A stretch of 64,000 nt of DNA from an uncultured Eubacterium sp. (GCA_900552795.1 USBB01000003.1:1-64000); one strand, 5' to 3'; counted from the stretch's first letter, positions 33,386 to 41,220 are shown. Translations and numbers: made by a program. Notes: a model not told the origin generated them from the letters alone.

Positions 33386-33862
33386 TCAATCGGTTGTTAG
33401 TTCAACCCCATAAATATTCTCCACAGTACATAATAAATCATAGTACCAGTTTCCTAATAATCCATTCCATAAACAATATTCTCTGAATGACGTTTCTTTG
33501 TCCATTTCCATAATTTCTTCATCTCTCGATTCGTCATTCTCATCTAAACCCATTCTCTGACGAATTGCAGCCATGATAGAATCATTATATTTACAACAAG
33601 TTTTCCACATCTCGCCATCTAACCACTTCTTTGCCTCTTCAATGTTTCCAGCATTGATATACATAGTAGACATTGCATTATCAATCGCTTTTCTATATAC
33701 TTCCACTTCACAGCCTGGTGCTGTAGCCTTTGGTAATTCTGTTGGTGCTTACACCCCTTTGTAAGTTATGCAAAACTTGAATTTATTAGATAATTCTCTA
33801 TCGTTTACGATTTTCATTCCGTCTTGTAATGTATCTTTCATAATTTCAAACATATTCTTCAT
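33386..33862 (-). pseudogene. phage gene with an in-frame TAA
   Basis: ATG at 33862 after TTGGAGTGAATATT. The first 37 codons end KFCITYKGV then TAA (33749-33751). The same frame continues with APTELPKATAPGCEVEVYRKA and on for 120 residues, without a start or binding site of its own (the GTG at 33706 lacks a Shine-Dalgarno). So a nonsense change, or stop readthrough, divides one gene. The product is acidic and unrecognised. Confidence 0.6.
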
Positions 33863-33901
33863 AATATTCACTCCAATCTCTACTCACAAAAAAGTTAAAT
33901 T

Positions 33902-34057
33902 TTATTCCAATTCACATTCAATATTGACACTGCCACATTTCGGACAACATTCTTCTGCTTCATAACCTTTTCTTGTTTCCTTTGGTTCTGGTAAAATTTC
34001 TGGACTATTAAATTTTGTTCCACAATCAGAACAAACATATTGTAAATCTCTTTCCAT
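33902..34057 (-). CDS. zinc-ribbon protein, 51 aa
   Basis: CSDCGT and CCPKCGS form two knuckles. ATG at 34057 after GAGAATGTAA. Small regulatory or structural role possible; unknown. Confidence 0.6.
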   Translation of the reverse strand: MERDLQYVCSDCGTKFNSPEILPEPKETRKGYEAEECCPKCGSVNIECELE

Positions 34058-34071
34058 TTACATTCTCCTAT

Positions 34072-34278
34072 CTACTTTAATGACAAATAAAATTCCAAAG
34101 TTGCAATTTTCTGTTTGAGTTGCGTCATGATTGCTAAGTCATTCATGCAATTTCTTTCAAACGTCTGTGTATCTATTTCTTTTTCTACTGAAAATCTGAT
34201 TCTATCCTTATAACCGGATAACTCTTTCCTTGCATTTTCTAAATCAGTTTTCATTATCTCAATTTTATTTTTCTCCAT
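34072..34278 (-). CDS. coiled-coil hypothetical protein, 68 aa
   Basis: Charged throughout with heptads (EIMKTDLENARKELSGYK; TQLKQKIATLEFYL). ATG after GGAGAATATAAGATT. Unknown. Confidence 0.6.
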   Translation of the reverse strand: MEKNKIEIMKTDLENARKELSGYKDRIRFSVEKEIDTQTFERNCMNDLAIMTQLKQKIATLEFYLSLK

Positions 34279-34328
34279 AATCTTATATTCTCCTTCCGTT
34301 CCGAAAAAACTTAGAATCTATTGACATT

Positions 34329-34607
34329 TTATTCCTTGTTCCATCCGTTTTTACTCCAAAGAACACTCCCATCGTTGTTGCAACTAAGTTCAATTCCCTT
34401 AACCTTAAACCATAATTCCAACCAATCGAAAAATTCCCTCGTAGGATTTACAATAAAGCTATTAACACAACTCATACTTGGAAGTGTAATCTCCATTGCA
34501 GGATTATCTGAATGATGTGCTTTGTCATTGAATTCATATCTGAAAGGGCATCCCTTATTTACTAATTCATTATTTAATTCCATTACCATTTCTGCTGTTA
34601 TCTTCAT
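34329..34607 (-). CDS. hypothetical protein, 92 aa
   Basis: Alpha/beta, one hydrophobic FFDWLELWFKVKG stretch. ATG after AGGAGGTATCTAC. Unrecognised. Confidence 0.6.
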   Translation of the reverse strand: MKITAEMVMELNNELVNKGCPFRYEFNDKAHHSDNPAMEITLPSMSCVNSFIVNPTREFFDWLELWFKVKGIELSCNNDGSVLWSKNGWNKE

Positions 34608-34618
34608 GTAGATACCTC

Positions 34619-34864
34619 CTATTCAATCACAATAGCTACACAATCATTGTCATTTGAAATATCAATGATTACATCAACAACATTTTCTTCAAGATGTTTT
34701 CCAACCATTTTATTGATTTCTTCAACTTCAAACTCATATCCAATTTCACAAACATAATCCCATTCACCATCTGTCACCAATAAATTTACTTTGCCTTCCG
34801 TTGCCTTCTCTACTACATCATTGTATTCGTTCCAATTCATATTTAAAGCTGTAATTTTCTTCAT
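34619..34864 (-). CDS. acidic hypothetical protein, 81 aa
   Basis: ATG at 34864 after GTGAGGAAAAT. Net strongly negative; ends in a beta stretch (VVDVIIDISNDNDCVAIVIE). A DNA-mimic role is possible but unsupported. Confidence 0.55.
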   Translation of the reverse strand: MKKITALNMNWNEYNDVVEKATEGKVNLLVTDGEWDYVCEIGYEFEVEEINKMVGKHLEENVVDVIIDISNDNDCVAIVIE

Positions 34865-34905
34865 ATTTTCCTCACTTTCTGCCATCTAAAACGCCAATAA
34901 AACTA

Positions 34906-35232
34906 TTACTTTATTTCCATCAAGTTGCTATTGTAAATCTCTTTCCATTTGTCACCATTAGGAATGTTGTTGAAATTATCTGCATTTGCTTCAAATAACT
35001 TTTCCACACTTTCATATTCTGCGCAATACATACACAAAATCGGAGCAAAATCATCAAGTGTTTCAAACGCATAAGCATATGAGTCTGGGTCATATACAAT
35101 CATTCCCTTTAGTTCTTCAATCTCTTCTTCTCTATTAGGTCTTCCAAGCTTAATTTCAAAACTACAAATATCTCCACACTGTAATTTGCGTCCATACATA
35201 TCAGTTCCAATAATCAAATTAGGTATAATCAT
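34906..35232 (-). CDS. YopX-like beta-rich phage protein, 108 aa
   Basis: GTDMYGRKLQCGDICSFEIK then MIVYDPDSYAYAFETLDD, similar in layout to YopX-type phage proteins of the 'GDIV...G.V.YD' pattern. Acidic. Function unknown. Confidence 0.5.
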   Translation of the reverse strand: MIIPNLIIGTDMYGRKLQCGDICSFEIKLGRPNREEEIEELKGMIVYDPDSYAYAFETLDDFAPILCMYCAEYESVEKLFEANADNFNNIPNGDKWKEIYNSNLMEIK

Positions 35233-35266
35233 AATATTTGTCTCCTTCCGTTTACCAATAAAACAA

Positions 35267-35686
35267 TCATTTCATGTTTACCATTCTGCAAAAATACATT
35301 GCAGCTTTCCCGTTGCCACCTTCGTATTTAATTCCAATACATCCAACTAATGCAGAATCCAAAGAACTGTAACCAGTGTTTGTATCTCTGTAATTAATAT
35401 ATCCATGCCACTGTACTTCTCCGTCTCGCTTTCCAATAGCTTCTACTATCTGATATTCTCCAATACAGTGAACCTTTACAACTTCGCCCCATGTATATTC
35501 TTCTGTAATTAATTTAACCTTTTCTTCATGTGTTGTTTCTATAACATCATTCTCTGTAACAATGTCTAAAGCAGAAAAATAACAACTTCCATGTCCACAA
35601 GGTAAAAATCTAAAAGTATTTGTTTCTCTATCTGTTACAACCTTTTCAATTCTATTTCCATATCTGACAATATCTCCATACTTCAT
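35267..35686 (-). CDS. hypothetical beta-rich protein, 139 aa
   Basis: ATG at 35686 after GGAGGAAGCTGAT. Begins MKYGDIVRYGNRIEKVV, SH3-like; three Cys and several strands follow. Unknown. Confidence 0.6.
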   Translation of the reverse strand: MKYGDIVRYGNRIEKVVTDRETNTFRFLPCGHGSCYFSALDIVTENDVIETTHEEKVKLITEEYTWGEVVKVHCIGEYQIVEAIGKRDGEVQWHGYINYRDTNTGYSSLDSALVGCIGIKYEGGNGKAAMYFCRMVNMK

Positions 35687-35726
35687 ATCAGCTTCCTCCA
35701 TTCTTTTTTTCAATAAAATAATCCTT

Positions 35727-35981
35727 CTAACAATATATTTCTTTATGTAACTTCTCTGCTTTAGCCATCATTTCTTGAAAACTATCACAATATCTTACTT
35801 CTATATTCTTTGTAATATTTCCGTTGCATCCGCTATTGATACACATTAAATCCTTTACATGTCCTTTCTCTCGTTGCTTACCACCTCTTTGAATACCAAA
35901 TCCAACAAAGTTTTCTTTTAGGCAGTTGCAACATATAAATCTCGACATTTTCTTAGGATTCCCCATTCGACATCTACACAT
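35727..35981 (-). CDS. cysteine-rich zinc-finger protein, 84 aa
   Basis: ATG at 35981 after GAGGTGGTATAATA. CRCRMGN, ICCNCLKE, LMCINSGCNG, RYC: seven Cys. GFGIQRGGKQREKGH suggests a nucleic-acid contact. Unknown. Confidence 0.6.
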   Translation of the reverse strand: MCRCRMGNPKKMSRFICCNCLKENFVGFGIQRGGKQREKGHVKDLMCINSGCNGNITKNIEVRYCDSFQEMMAKAEKLHKEIYC

Positions 35982-36017
35982 TATTATACCACCTCACAAT
36001 CATAGTTTCCATAACAA

Positions 36018-36046
36018 AAGCCACCAGATTATTTATCCGATGGCTT
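36018..36046 (-). terminator. terminator before the 84-aa gene group ends
   Basis: AAGCCATCGGAT/ATCTGGTGGCTT arms with G-U pairs, followed by TTGTTATGG on the minus strand. Confidence 0.55.
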
Positions 36047-36148
36047 CAACTTATTTCTATATTCATTTTACTTTTTATTTATCTCTTAATTTCTTCTGAA
36101 AATCCTTATCGTTCAAATTAATCCTTCCATTACTTATCCACCGCCTTT

Positions 36149-36310
36149 CTATTTATAAACTTTCTGATTGTTGCTTGTGTATCTCAATCCGTCTGTAGAC
36201 CAATAGGTTTTATCTCCTCTGCGTCTGCAAGATTCTCTGTATGATTGATTTTCCATTTCCTCCTTGATAAGAGGGATTACAATAAATATAATAAATAAGA
36301 TAATAAACAT
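36149..36310 (-). CDS. small membrane-anchored protein, 53 aa
   Basis: ATG at 36310 after GGAAGTTGATGTAA. N-terminal helix FIILFIIFIVIPLI, then a charged tail (YRESCRRRGDKTYWSTDG). One membrane pass predicted. A further 20-codon frame follows, opening with ATA after AAAGGCGGTGG (36137, SNGRINLNDKDFQ), too short to call. I see no gene in 36311-36532. Confidence 0.5.
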   Translation of the reverse strand: MFIILFIIFIVIPLIKEEMENQSYRESCRRRGDKTYWSTDGLRYTSNNQKVYK

Positions 36311-36532
36311 TTACATCAACTTCCTTTCCTTTGTTTAATTTAATTTTATCATAGTTTGCGTCCATTGTGAAGGACTTAACTACTTCTTTTTCAAGATTTC
36401 CAGTAAGAAGTATAGACTTCTGGAAGTGTGTTTCATATCAACGCACTATGTATCAACTGTATAACTTTCGGCAGTTAGCAACTATCTTCCATACTGATAG
36501 TCGGTATTGAAATGTGAAATTCATTGATAAAA

Positions 36533-36802
36533 TTATCTGTAGTATTCAATACCCTTCTCCCAATATCTTCCATTATATGAAATATATCCTACTTGTTCGT
36601 TTCCCTTAAATACTTTACCGCCAGTCCAATTTCCACCACCTAAACAATTCTTTTCGATGTACTTACGGACTATTTCCTGACACTCTTCAATACTGCTTGC
36701 TTCTGCAATTTGAGCATCAACTTTTATTCCATCAACAATATTGTCATATGGATTTTCATCATGGTCTATGTTTCCACAAGCTGATAATGTTACTTTATAC
36801 AT
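36533..36802 (-). CDS. hypothetical protein, 89 aa
   Basis: ATG at 36802 after GGAGGAATTTAAT. Starts MYKVTLSACGNIDHDENPYD and ends GRYWEKGIEYYR. Mixed alpha/beta. Unknown. Confidence 0.6.
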   Translation of the reverse strand: MYKVTLSACGNIDHDENPYDNIVDGIKVDAQIAEASSIEECQEIVRKYIEKNCLGGGNWTGGKVFKGNEQVGYISYNGRYWEKGIEYYR

Positions 36803-36818
36803 ATTAAATTCCTCCAAT

Positions 36819-36983
36819 CTAATCCTCTAACTCAAATCCCATATGACAAAATCCAGTCGTATCTGATAAGTAATCAGAAATTTCTTCCTTATCTATCATT
36901 CCCTCAGGTATTATAATTTCTGTTGGTAATGTTTCCAAATCTTCCTCAAAATCCACATCCCATTTAATATTTGTTGCTTTCAT
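36819..36983 (-). CDS. acidic hypothetical protein, 54 aa
   Basis: ATG at 36983 after TTTGGAGGTAAAACACT. Very acidic (DVDFEEDLETLP), no membrane part. Unknown. Confidence 0.55.
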   Translation of the reverse strand: MKATNIKWDVDFEEDLETLPTEIIIPEGMIDKEEISDYLSDTTGFCHMGFELED

Positions 36984-37007
36984 AGTGTTTTACCTCCAAA
37001 TTTTCCA

Positions 37008-37027
37008 AATAAAACAGTAGTTTTATT
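37008..37027 (-). repeat. recurring intergenic mini-hairpin, copy 9 (longest)
   Basis: Minus-strand AATAAAAC-TACT-GTTTTATT, a perfect 8-bp stem with a tetraloop, overlapping the stop of the 37023 gene and followed by TTGG...TTTGGAGG of the next gene. Confidence 0.6.
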
Positions 37028-37259
37028 GCCCTGTATAAGTCATACACCATTCATCAAAATTATCAATCTTGTTTCTGATTGTATTCATTTCCTTTGAATA
37101 GTCACACAAGTCAACAAATTTATCTCTAATTGCTCTAACTTCCTTCTGTCCAAAACATTCATACAAACCATCTGTTTTCGCTCTGTCAATCAATATCTTT
37201 TTTGCTCTGCTAATTGCAGTATCTGCCTTTTTACAATTCAAATAACTATTATTTTCTAT
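37023..37259 (-). CDS. small helical protein with apparent AUA start, 78 aa
   Basis: GGAGG at 37267-37271 lies 7 nt before ATA (37259), which starts ENNSYLNCKKADTAISRAK. The first TTG/ATG lies further in and lacks a binding site. Helical and basic with four Cys. Unknown function. Followed by a mini-hairpin. Confidence 0.55.
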   Translation of the reverse strand: MENNSYLNCKKADTAISRAKKILIDRAKTDGLYECFGQKEVRAIRDKFVDLCDYSKEMNTIRNKIDNFDEWCMTYTGQ

Positions 37260-37300
37260 TGTTATTCCTCCATAAAATACACGATTTAAGAAGAGAATAC

Positions 37301-37318
37301 AGCCGGATTATTCCGGCT
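37301..37318 (-). terminator. GC-rich terminator
   Basis: AGCCGGA-ATAA-TCCGGCT, 7 bp, followed on the minus strand by GTATTCTCTTCTT. Confidence 0.7.
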
Positions 37319-37572
37319 ATACCTCTATAATATCTAATTTTTTAATACAAGTATTTCCAACCGGCAAATACTCACTATACGCCCCATTGCAACACTCTTC
37401 AAAAGTCGTATTGTCTGTAGAAGGTACTTTGAACAAATGCCCTCTCTCACATTCTCTATCACAACATGAGCATTCTTGACCATTAAAACTATCACACACA
37501 CCATCATAAAAGGCATTTACAGTTCCCCCATTTGAATTTGATTGTGTACTTCTTTCCTTCAATTAATTTCAT
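37317..37572 (-). pseudogene. cysteine-rich gene with a G5 frameshift
   Basis: ATG at 37572 after GGAGGCGGTACAAT reads MKLIEGKKYTIKFKWG; a G run (37525-37529) shifts the frame. With one G fewer it continues TVNAFYDGVCDSFNGQ, then CSCCDREC and NTCIKKLDIIEV to 37317. Six to eight Cys suggest a metal-binding protein. Confidence 0.55.
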
Positions 37573-37609
37573 ATTGTACCGCCTCCACTTCTATTATATC
37601 ATTAATCAA

Positions 37610-37885
37610 TTAAAAATCCATCGCTTTTTCTTTTGTAAATAACAGATATAAGCCTAAAGGCAAAAATAAAACACTTGCGGTTGCATCTCCATCCATTATA
37701 AAAGGAATAATAATTCCGATTATAGCAAGAATTAATCCGCTTAACTTCTGCTTTATATAATAGGTTGCGTTTGCCCTTCTGCGTTCTTTTCTTCTGTTTT
37801 CAATCCGTTTCCACTCTGCGTATGTGTGCAAGGCGTCAATTCTCTGTATATTCTCATAGTTTTTATATGCGTTTGCTGTCTGCAT
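37610..37885 (-). CDS. small membrane protein, 91 aa
   Basis: Basic N-terminal half (RIENRRKERRRANA) followed by two hydrophobic helices (LILAIIGIIIPFIM; SVLFLPLGLYLLF). ATG after CGGAGGAAAAACA. Unknown. Confidence 0.6.
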   Translation of the reverse strand: MQTANAYKNYENIQRIDALHTYAEWKRIENRRKERRRANATYYIKQKLSGLILAIIGIIIPFIMDGDATASVLFLPLGLYLLFTKEKAMDF

Positions 37886-37954
37886 TGTTTTTCCTCCGTT
37901 CCGTAAGGGTGCAACGATTGCTACACCCTTTTGAATTACAATTTTATTGTCGTT

Positions 37955-38332
37955 TTACATATGAGTATCAAAGAAAACTTTCTCCATAATTGCGACACGT
38001 TCCGCAAGTGGCAAGTGTTTATTTTCTCTTTCTGCTAATTTAATAGCAGTAAAACCACATCCAATAGTAGGAATATCTAACATATATTCATATTTTTGTA
38101 TGTCGGTTTTCCTGTTCCACTTTTCCAGAAATTCCGCTTTATTTGCTTCTGCCGTGTTTTTGATTTTCTGCATTTCTTCCGATGGTATATAGTCCTCTGG
38201 AACATAAAGTTTAATAACTCCATGTTCTGAAATATGAGCAACTTTTTTATAATCTCCGTGTTCCATTACTGCCTTATTGCTAACGCAAACTCCATTTCCA
38301 AAGCATCCCATGAATAATTCAAATTTTGCCAT
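37955..38332 (-). CDS. hypothetical protein, 125 aa
   Basis: ATG at 38332 after GGAAGGTTGTTATAT. Strand-rich start (MAKFELFMGCFGNGVCVSN) and helical rest. Probably cytoplasmic. Unknown. Confidence 0.6.
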   Translation of the reverse strand: MAKFELFMGCFGNGVCVSNKAVMEHGDYKKVAHISEHGVIKLYVPEDYIPSEEMQKIKNTAEANKAEFLEKWNRKTDIQKYEYMLDIPTIGCGFTAIKLAERENKHLPLAERVAIMEKVFFDTHM

Positions 38333-38351
38333 ATATAACAACCTTCCTTTT

Positions 38352-38624
38352 CTATGCTAACAGTTTTTTAACTTGTCTTTCTTTTCTTCTGTTCTCTTCT
38401 CTGCTTATTGATGTATCATCATATAAAATCGTTATGCCGTCATTAGTGATACTTGCAGCCATAACAAAAGGATTGATTTTTGGAAAACTGCAAAGATATT
38501 CGATAACATTAAATCTAATATTTTCGTTTCCGCTTGCGTTCCTTACTTCTTCTGTCAATCTATTTTTGTAGTGTTGGAAAATTCTTTCCTGTTTCTGTTC
38601 TTCTGTTTCTCTAATATTCATCAT
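38352..38624 (-). CDS. hypothetical protein, 90 aa
   Basis: Two helices with charged ends and a central strand (GITILYDDT). ATG after AAAGGTGGTTATTTTATG. Unknown. Confidence 0.6.
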   Translation of the reverse strand: MMNIRETEEQKQERIFQHYKNRLTEEVRNASGNENIRFNVIEYLCSFPKINPFVMAASITNDGITILYDDTSISREENRRKERQVKKLLA

Positions 38625-38644
38625 AAAATAACCACCTTTCTATA

Positions 38645-38866
38645 TTAGATATTTTCTGTTGTTGTTGCGATAATTCCGTATGTATTGCCGTTAATGCGTT
38701 CGTAGTCAAACTTGAAATACTGTCCAATTCCGTATAAATCAGCTACTAAAGTAAAGAATCGGTTATAATGCCAATTAATATTATTAGCCTTGAGCCATTT
38801 AATAACATTGTCGTTAATGCTTCCGCTTTCCCATTCTACAGTAAAGTTATATTTTTTATTTCCCAT
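38645..38866 (-). CDS. hypothetical protein, 73 aa
   Basis: MGNKKYNFTVEWESGSINDN, then a WLKANNINWHY segment. ATG after AAAGGCGGTTTGAATT. Plasmid and phage small-protein type. Unknown. Confidence 0.6.
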   Translation of the reverse strand: MGNKKYNFTVEWESGSINDNVIKWLKANNINWHYNRFFTLVADLYGIGQYFKFDYERINGNTYGIIATTTENI

Positions 38867-38912
38867 AATTCAAACCGCCTTTCAATATATTTATATTGTT
38901 ATATTCTCCACT

Positions 38913-38943
38913 AAAAAAGGGATATTCCGCTTTGAAATATCCC
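38913..38943 (-). terminator. terminator of the 38955 gene
   Basis: GGGATATT / AATATCCC with T6 on the minus strand. Confidence 0.8.
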
Positions 38944-38954
38944 TCAATCCGTTT

Positions 38955-39296
38955 CTATGCTATTTCATATAGGCAAGTAAAAATCTTTCCTATTTCTTCA
39001 TAACTTGCAAGTATTCCTGAATTATTATAATTCATATAGTTTTCAATGCCGTTTCTAAAACAATGAACAATTGCATCAATGTTATACTTCTTGTCAATTT
39101 CCTTTTCTTTAATTCCTCTAATAACTGATTGAATAATATCGTTATATGCTTCTGATTTTACAATTGCGATATTATCAGAATTGAAAATCTTCTTTAGTTG
39201 TGTATGCCACATAAAAGCATAATTATAAGCAATTTTCTGTTCTGCAAAACACACACTTTTCTCAATGTTTTTTATTTTATTTACTTTCATTTTCAT
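38955..39296 (-). CDS. hypothetical helical protein, 113 aa
   Basis: Lysine-rich start, helical throughout (KSEAYNDIIQSVIRGIKEKEID). ATG after GAGGAGGTTTTTTAT. Last gene of the long leftward run. Unknown. Confidence 0.65.
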   Translation of the reverse strand: MKMKVNKIKNIEKSVCFAEQKIAYNYAFMWHTQLKKIFNSDNIAIVKSEAYNDIIQSVIRGIKEKEIDKKYNIDAIVHCFRNGIENYMNYNNSGILASYEEIGKIFTCLYEIA

Positions 39297-39332
39297 ATAA
39301 AAAACCTCCTCAAAATAATTGTTTTAAGTAAC

Positions 39333-39511
39333 TTTTATTACTTATGTAAGCACTTAAAAATAAGCGGTATTCAGAACAGGGAAAGCATACTTTTTATAAA
39401 TCTTTCTACTACTTGCCGCCACGGGTCTTATGCTTTTGCCCGATTGATTTATAAACCCTTTGCAATATATCTGACATGATGCAATTTAAGTGCTTCATAT
39501 AAGTAATAAAA
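39333..39511. repeat. nested and interleaved inverted repeats
   Basis: Outer arms of about 26 bp (39333-39357 and 39485-39511, one indel). Inside, GGGAAAGCATA...TATGCTTTTGCCC and TTTATAAATC...GATTTATAAA interleave, a pseudoknot-like order. No open frame with a binding site. Could be a structured RNA, an origin, or a miniature transposon. Confidence 0.55.
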
Positions 39512-39663
39512 AACAAGCTATAATAAAAATAACTTGCTTTATAATTCCAATTATTTATTTTTAATATGTATTTATTAACCGCTTTGTTGCGTGTATGTCT
39601 CATTCTCCAAAAATGCAAAACTATTTCATTCTTATATTAGTTTCTGCTGTACACTGCGCCAGC

Positions 39664-39713
39664 GGTGCTATTTTATAACGGGCTTTGTTCCGTTATTTGC
39701 TGATAATAGCATC
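39664..39713. repeat. nested hairpin GGTGCTATT...AATAGCATC
   Basis: Outer arms GTGCTATT/AATAGCAT and inner ATAACGG/CCGTTAT with an 8-nt loop. Noncoding. Apart from the neighbouring repeats I see no gene in 39297-40051. Confidence 0.5.
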
Positions 39714-40016
39714 ACAGTTTATAAGTTGACTAAACTTTTATTATCAAACTTCTACTTGTTCAATGTTACTTCCGCTACTTTGTCTCCGCTTTACTTTGTT
39801 AAAGTTAATTTAAAACAGCCAAGTTTTAAATACAGCTTTTAAAAGTTCCACTTGCCCACGACCTCGCATTTACTTTTTCGTTGTTATCTTTTCAATGTGC
39901 TATATAACAACTATTAGTTTTTAATAGGAAGCGGTTAGCTGCGTGTTGATTGCTAATCGGTTATGAATAGATATTCTCTATTCTAATTTTTAGTTTTGGG
40001 AATTTTACTGCCAGAC

Positions 40017-40045
40017 TTGACAGTTAATGAAAAGAATTATATAAT
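40017..40045 (+). promoter_or_regulatory. perfect consensus promoter for s4
   Basis: TTGACA-17-TATAAT. Confidence 0.8.
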
Positions 40046-40051
40046 CTAGTT

Positions 40052-40122
40052 GTTTAGGTTAGATTATATTTATATAATCTTTTCAATCCCAGTTTTGATT
40101 TTTCAGGACTGGGATTTTTATT
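40052..40122 (+). ncRNA. candidate plus-strand small RNA s4
   Basis: Follows a perfect consensus promoter; contains AGATTATA/TATAATCT and ends in the terminator AATCCCAGT/ACTGGGATT (40085-40116) with TTTTATTT. No open frame. Convergent with the XRE gene at 40168. Confidence 0.55.
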
Positions 40123-40167
40123 TATTCCCTTTCCTTGATTATATATTAACATATCCGTCAGGATTTG

Positions 40168-40395
40168 TCAACTATTTTTGTCAACTTTTTTAAAGTTTTT
40201 TAGTTGTATATTATCAATTTCATAACCGATAATATTTAAAATTCTATTAGCGTCATCAATAGAAAATTGTTTTTTCTTTAACATATGGTCAAACGCCTGT
40301 CTGCTGATTTGCAATTTTTCAGATATAAAAGATTTATTTATTCCATTGTCTTTTATAATCTTATTCACTAAATCGCTTAAATCTTTATTAGTCAT
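40168..40395 (-). CDS. XRE-like helix-turn-helix protein, 75 aa
   Basis: HTH in GINKSFISEKLQISRQAFDHMLKKK, then DDANRILNIIGYEID. No good Shine-Dalgarno (AAGGTAGGTATAATTATA). Likely a small repressor. Confidence 0.8.
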   Translation of the reverse strand: MTNKDLSDLVNKIIKDNGINKSFISEKLQISRQAFDHMLKKKQFSIDDANRILNIIGYEIDNIQLKNFKKVDKNS

Positions 40396-40455
40396 TATAA
40401 TTATACCTACCTTGTATTTTTATTGGTATTATAACATACAACTATATAAATTAAA

Positions 40456-40495
40456 AAGGTGTAAAGCCTTAATAATTCAATAGACTTTACACCTT
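40456..40495 (-). terminator. terminator of the 40504 gene
   Basis: AAGGTGTAAAG/CTTTACACCTT (11 bp) followed by TTTTAA on the minus strand. A near copy of its stem-side sequence (AAGGTATAAAGTCTATTCAA) lies at 40830-40850 in inverted orientation. Confidence 0.8.
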
Positions 40496-40503
40496 GATTA
40501 TAA

Positions 40504-40767
40504 TTATGCTAATTTTTGAAGTTTTTCGCTATGCTCTGATACTACTTTTTTAAGGATTTGAATATCAGTTTGCATTGATTCGATTTGGTTAATACCCGAT
40601 TGATACCGTTTGTAAGTTGATGTATAACAAGATTCAATATTTTGTAATCTAGGTAATACATCATTTTCAAGTATCAATTTTGTATCATTTATATCGTCTT
40701 TTAATGGTTTCAACTTATTATCAAGTAGTTGACTTATTAATAATAAATCTTCATTTGTTAGTGACAT
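40504..40767 (-). CDS. coiled-coil hypothetical protein, 87 aa
   Basis: Long amphipathic helix (LLDNKLKPLKDDINDTKLIL... QSGINQIESMQTDIQILKK). ATG after GGGAGTGTGATAAC. Possibly a structural or regulatory coiled coil. Flanked by inverted repeats of about 25 bp. Confidence 0.7.
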   Translation of the reverse strand: MSLTNEDLLLISQLLDNKLKPLKDDINDTKLILENDVLPRLQNIESCYTSTYKRYQSGINQIESMQTDIQILKKVVSEHSEKLQKLA

Positions 40768-40910
40768 GTTATCACACTCCCTTTATAACTATGTAATCTG
40801 TACTTATTTATACTTATTATAGCATAATCAAGGTATAAAGTCTATTCAATTATCAATGTGCTATACTCTTATATTCTGTATTGTTAAAGATTTAAAAGTA
40901 TGTTATAATC

Positions 40911-40968
40911 ACTTTTAGAGGATTTACAAAGGGACTTACACCGCTAAGCGGATGCCCTTTTGTTGGTT
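40911..40968 (+). ncRNA. candidate plus-strand small RNA s5
   Basis: TTGTTA-17-TATAAT (40882-40910), then a short transcript ending in AAAGGG..CCGCTAAGCGG..CCCTTT with TTGTT. Weakest of the five, since the tail is short. Confidence 0.35.
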
Positions 40969-41074
40969 AATCGTTCAAGTAGTCGATATAATCGGCTTCA
41001 CTAGCAAACAAGATATACTTGTCAAAGCTAGGAACGTAACCCATGTAACCAGATTGTGTTGTGTACCCTTTCAT
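40967..41074 (-). CDS. small conserved-type protein, 35 aa
   Basis: MKGYTTQSGYMGYVPSFDKY then FASEADYIDYLND. ATG after AAAGGAGGTAGTAACC. Very short but with a perfect promoter and a strong binding site, so probably real. The leader carries a GCAAGGG/CCCTTGC hairpin. Confidence 0.7.
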   Translation of the reverse strand: MKGYTTQSGYMGYVPSFDKYILFASEADYIDYLND

Positions 41075-41163
41075 GGTTACTACCTCCTTTATGTAATTAT
41101 TTAAGATGTAAGCAAGGGATTAAGTTGTCTAGGCTTGTTGCCCTTGCTTTATCTTATGCATTT

Positions 41164-41192
41164 ATTATACCTTTTTATTGTTATTTTGTCAA
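41164..41192 (-). promoter_or_regulatory. perfect consensus promoter of the 35-aa gene
   Basis: Minus-strand TTGACA-17-TATAAT; 90-nt leader with a 9-bp hairpin (41107-41149) before the gene. Confidence 0.85.
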
Positions 41193-41220
41193 CCTTTTTA
41201 TTGATATTTTTTAAATAAAT

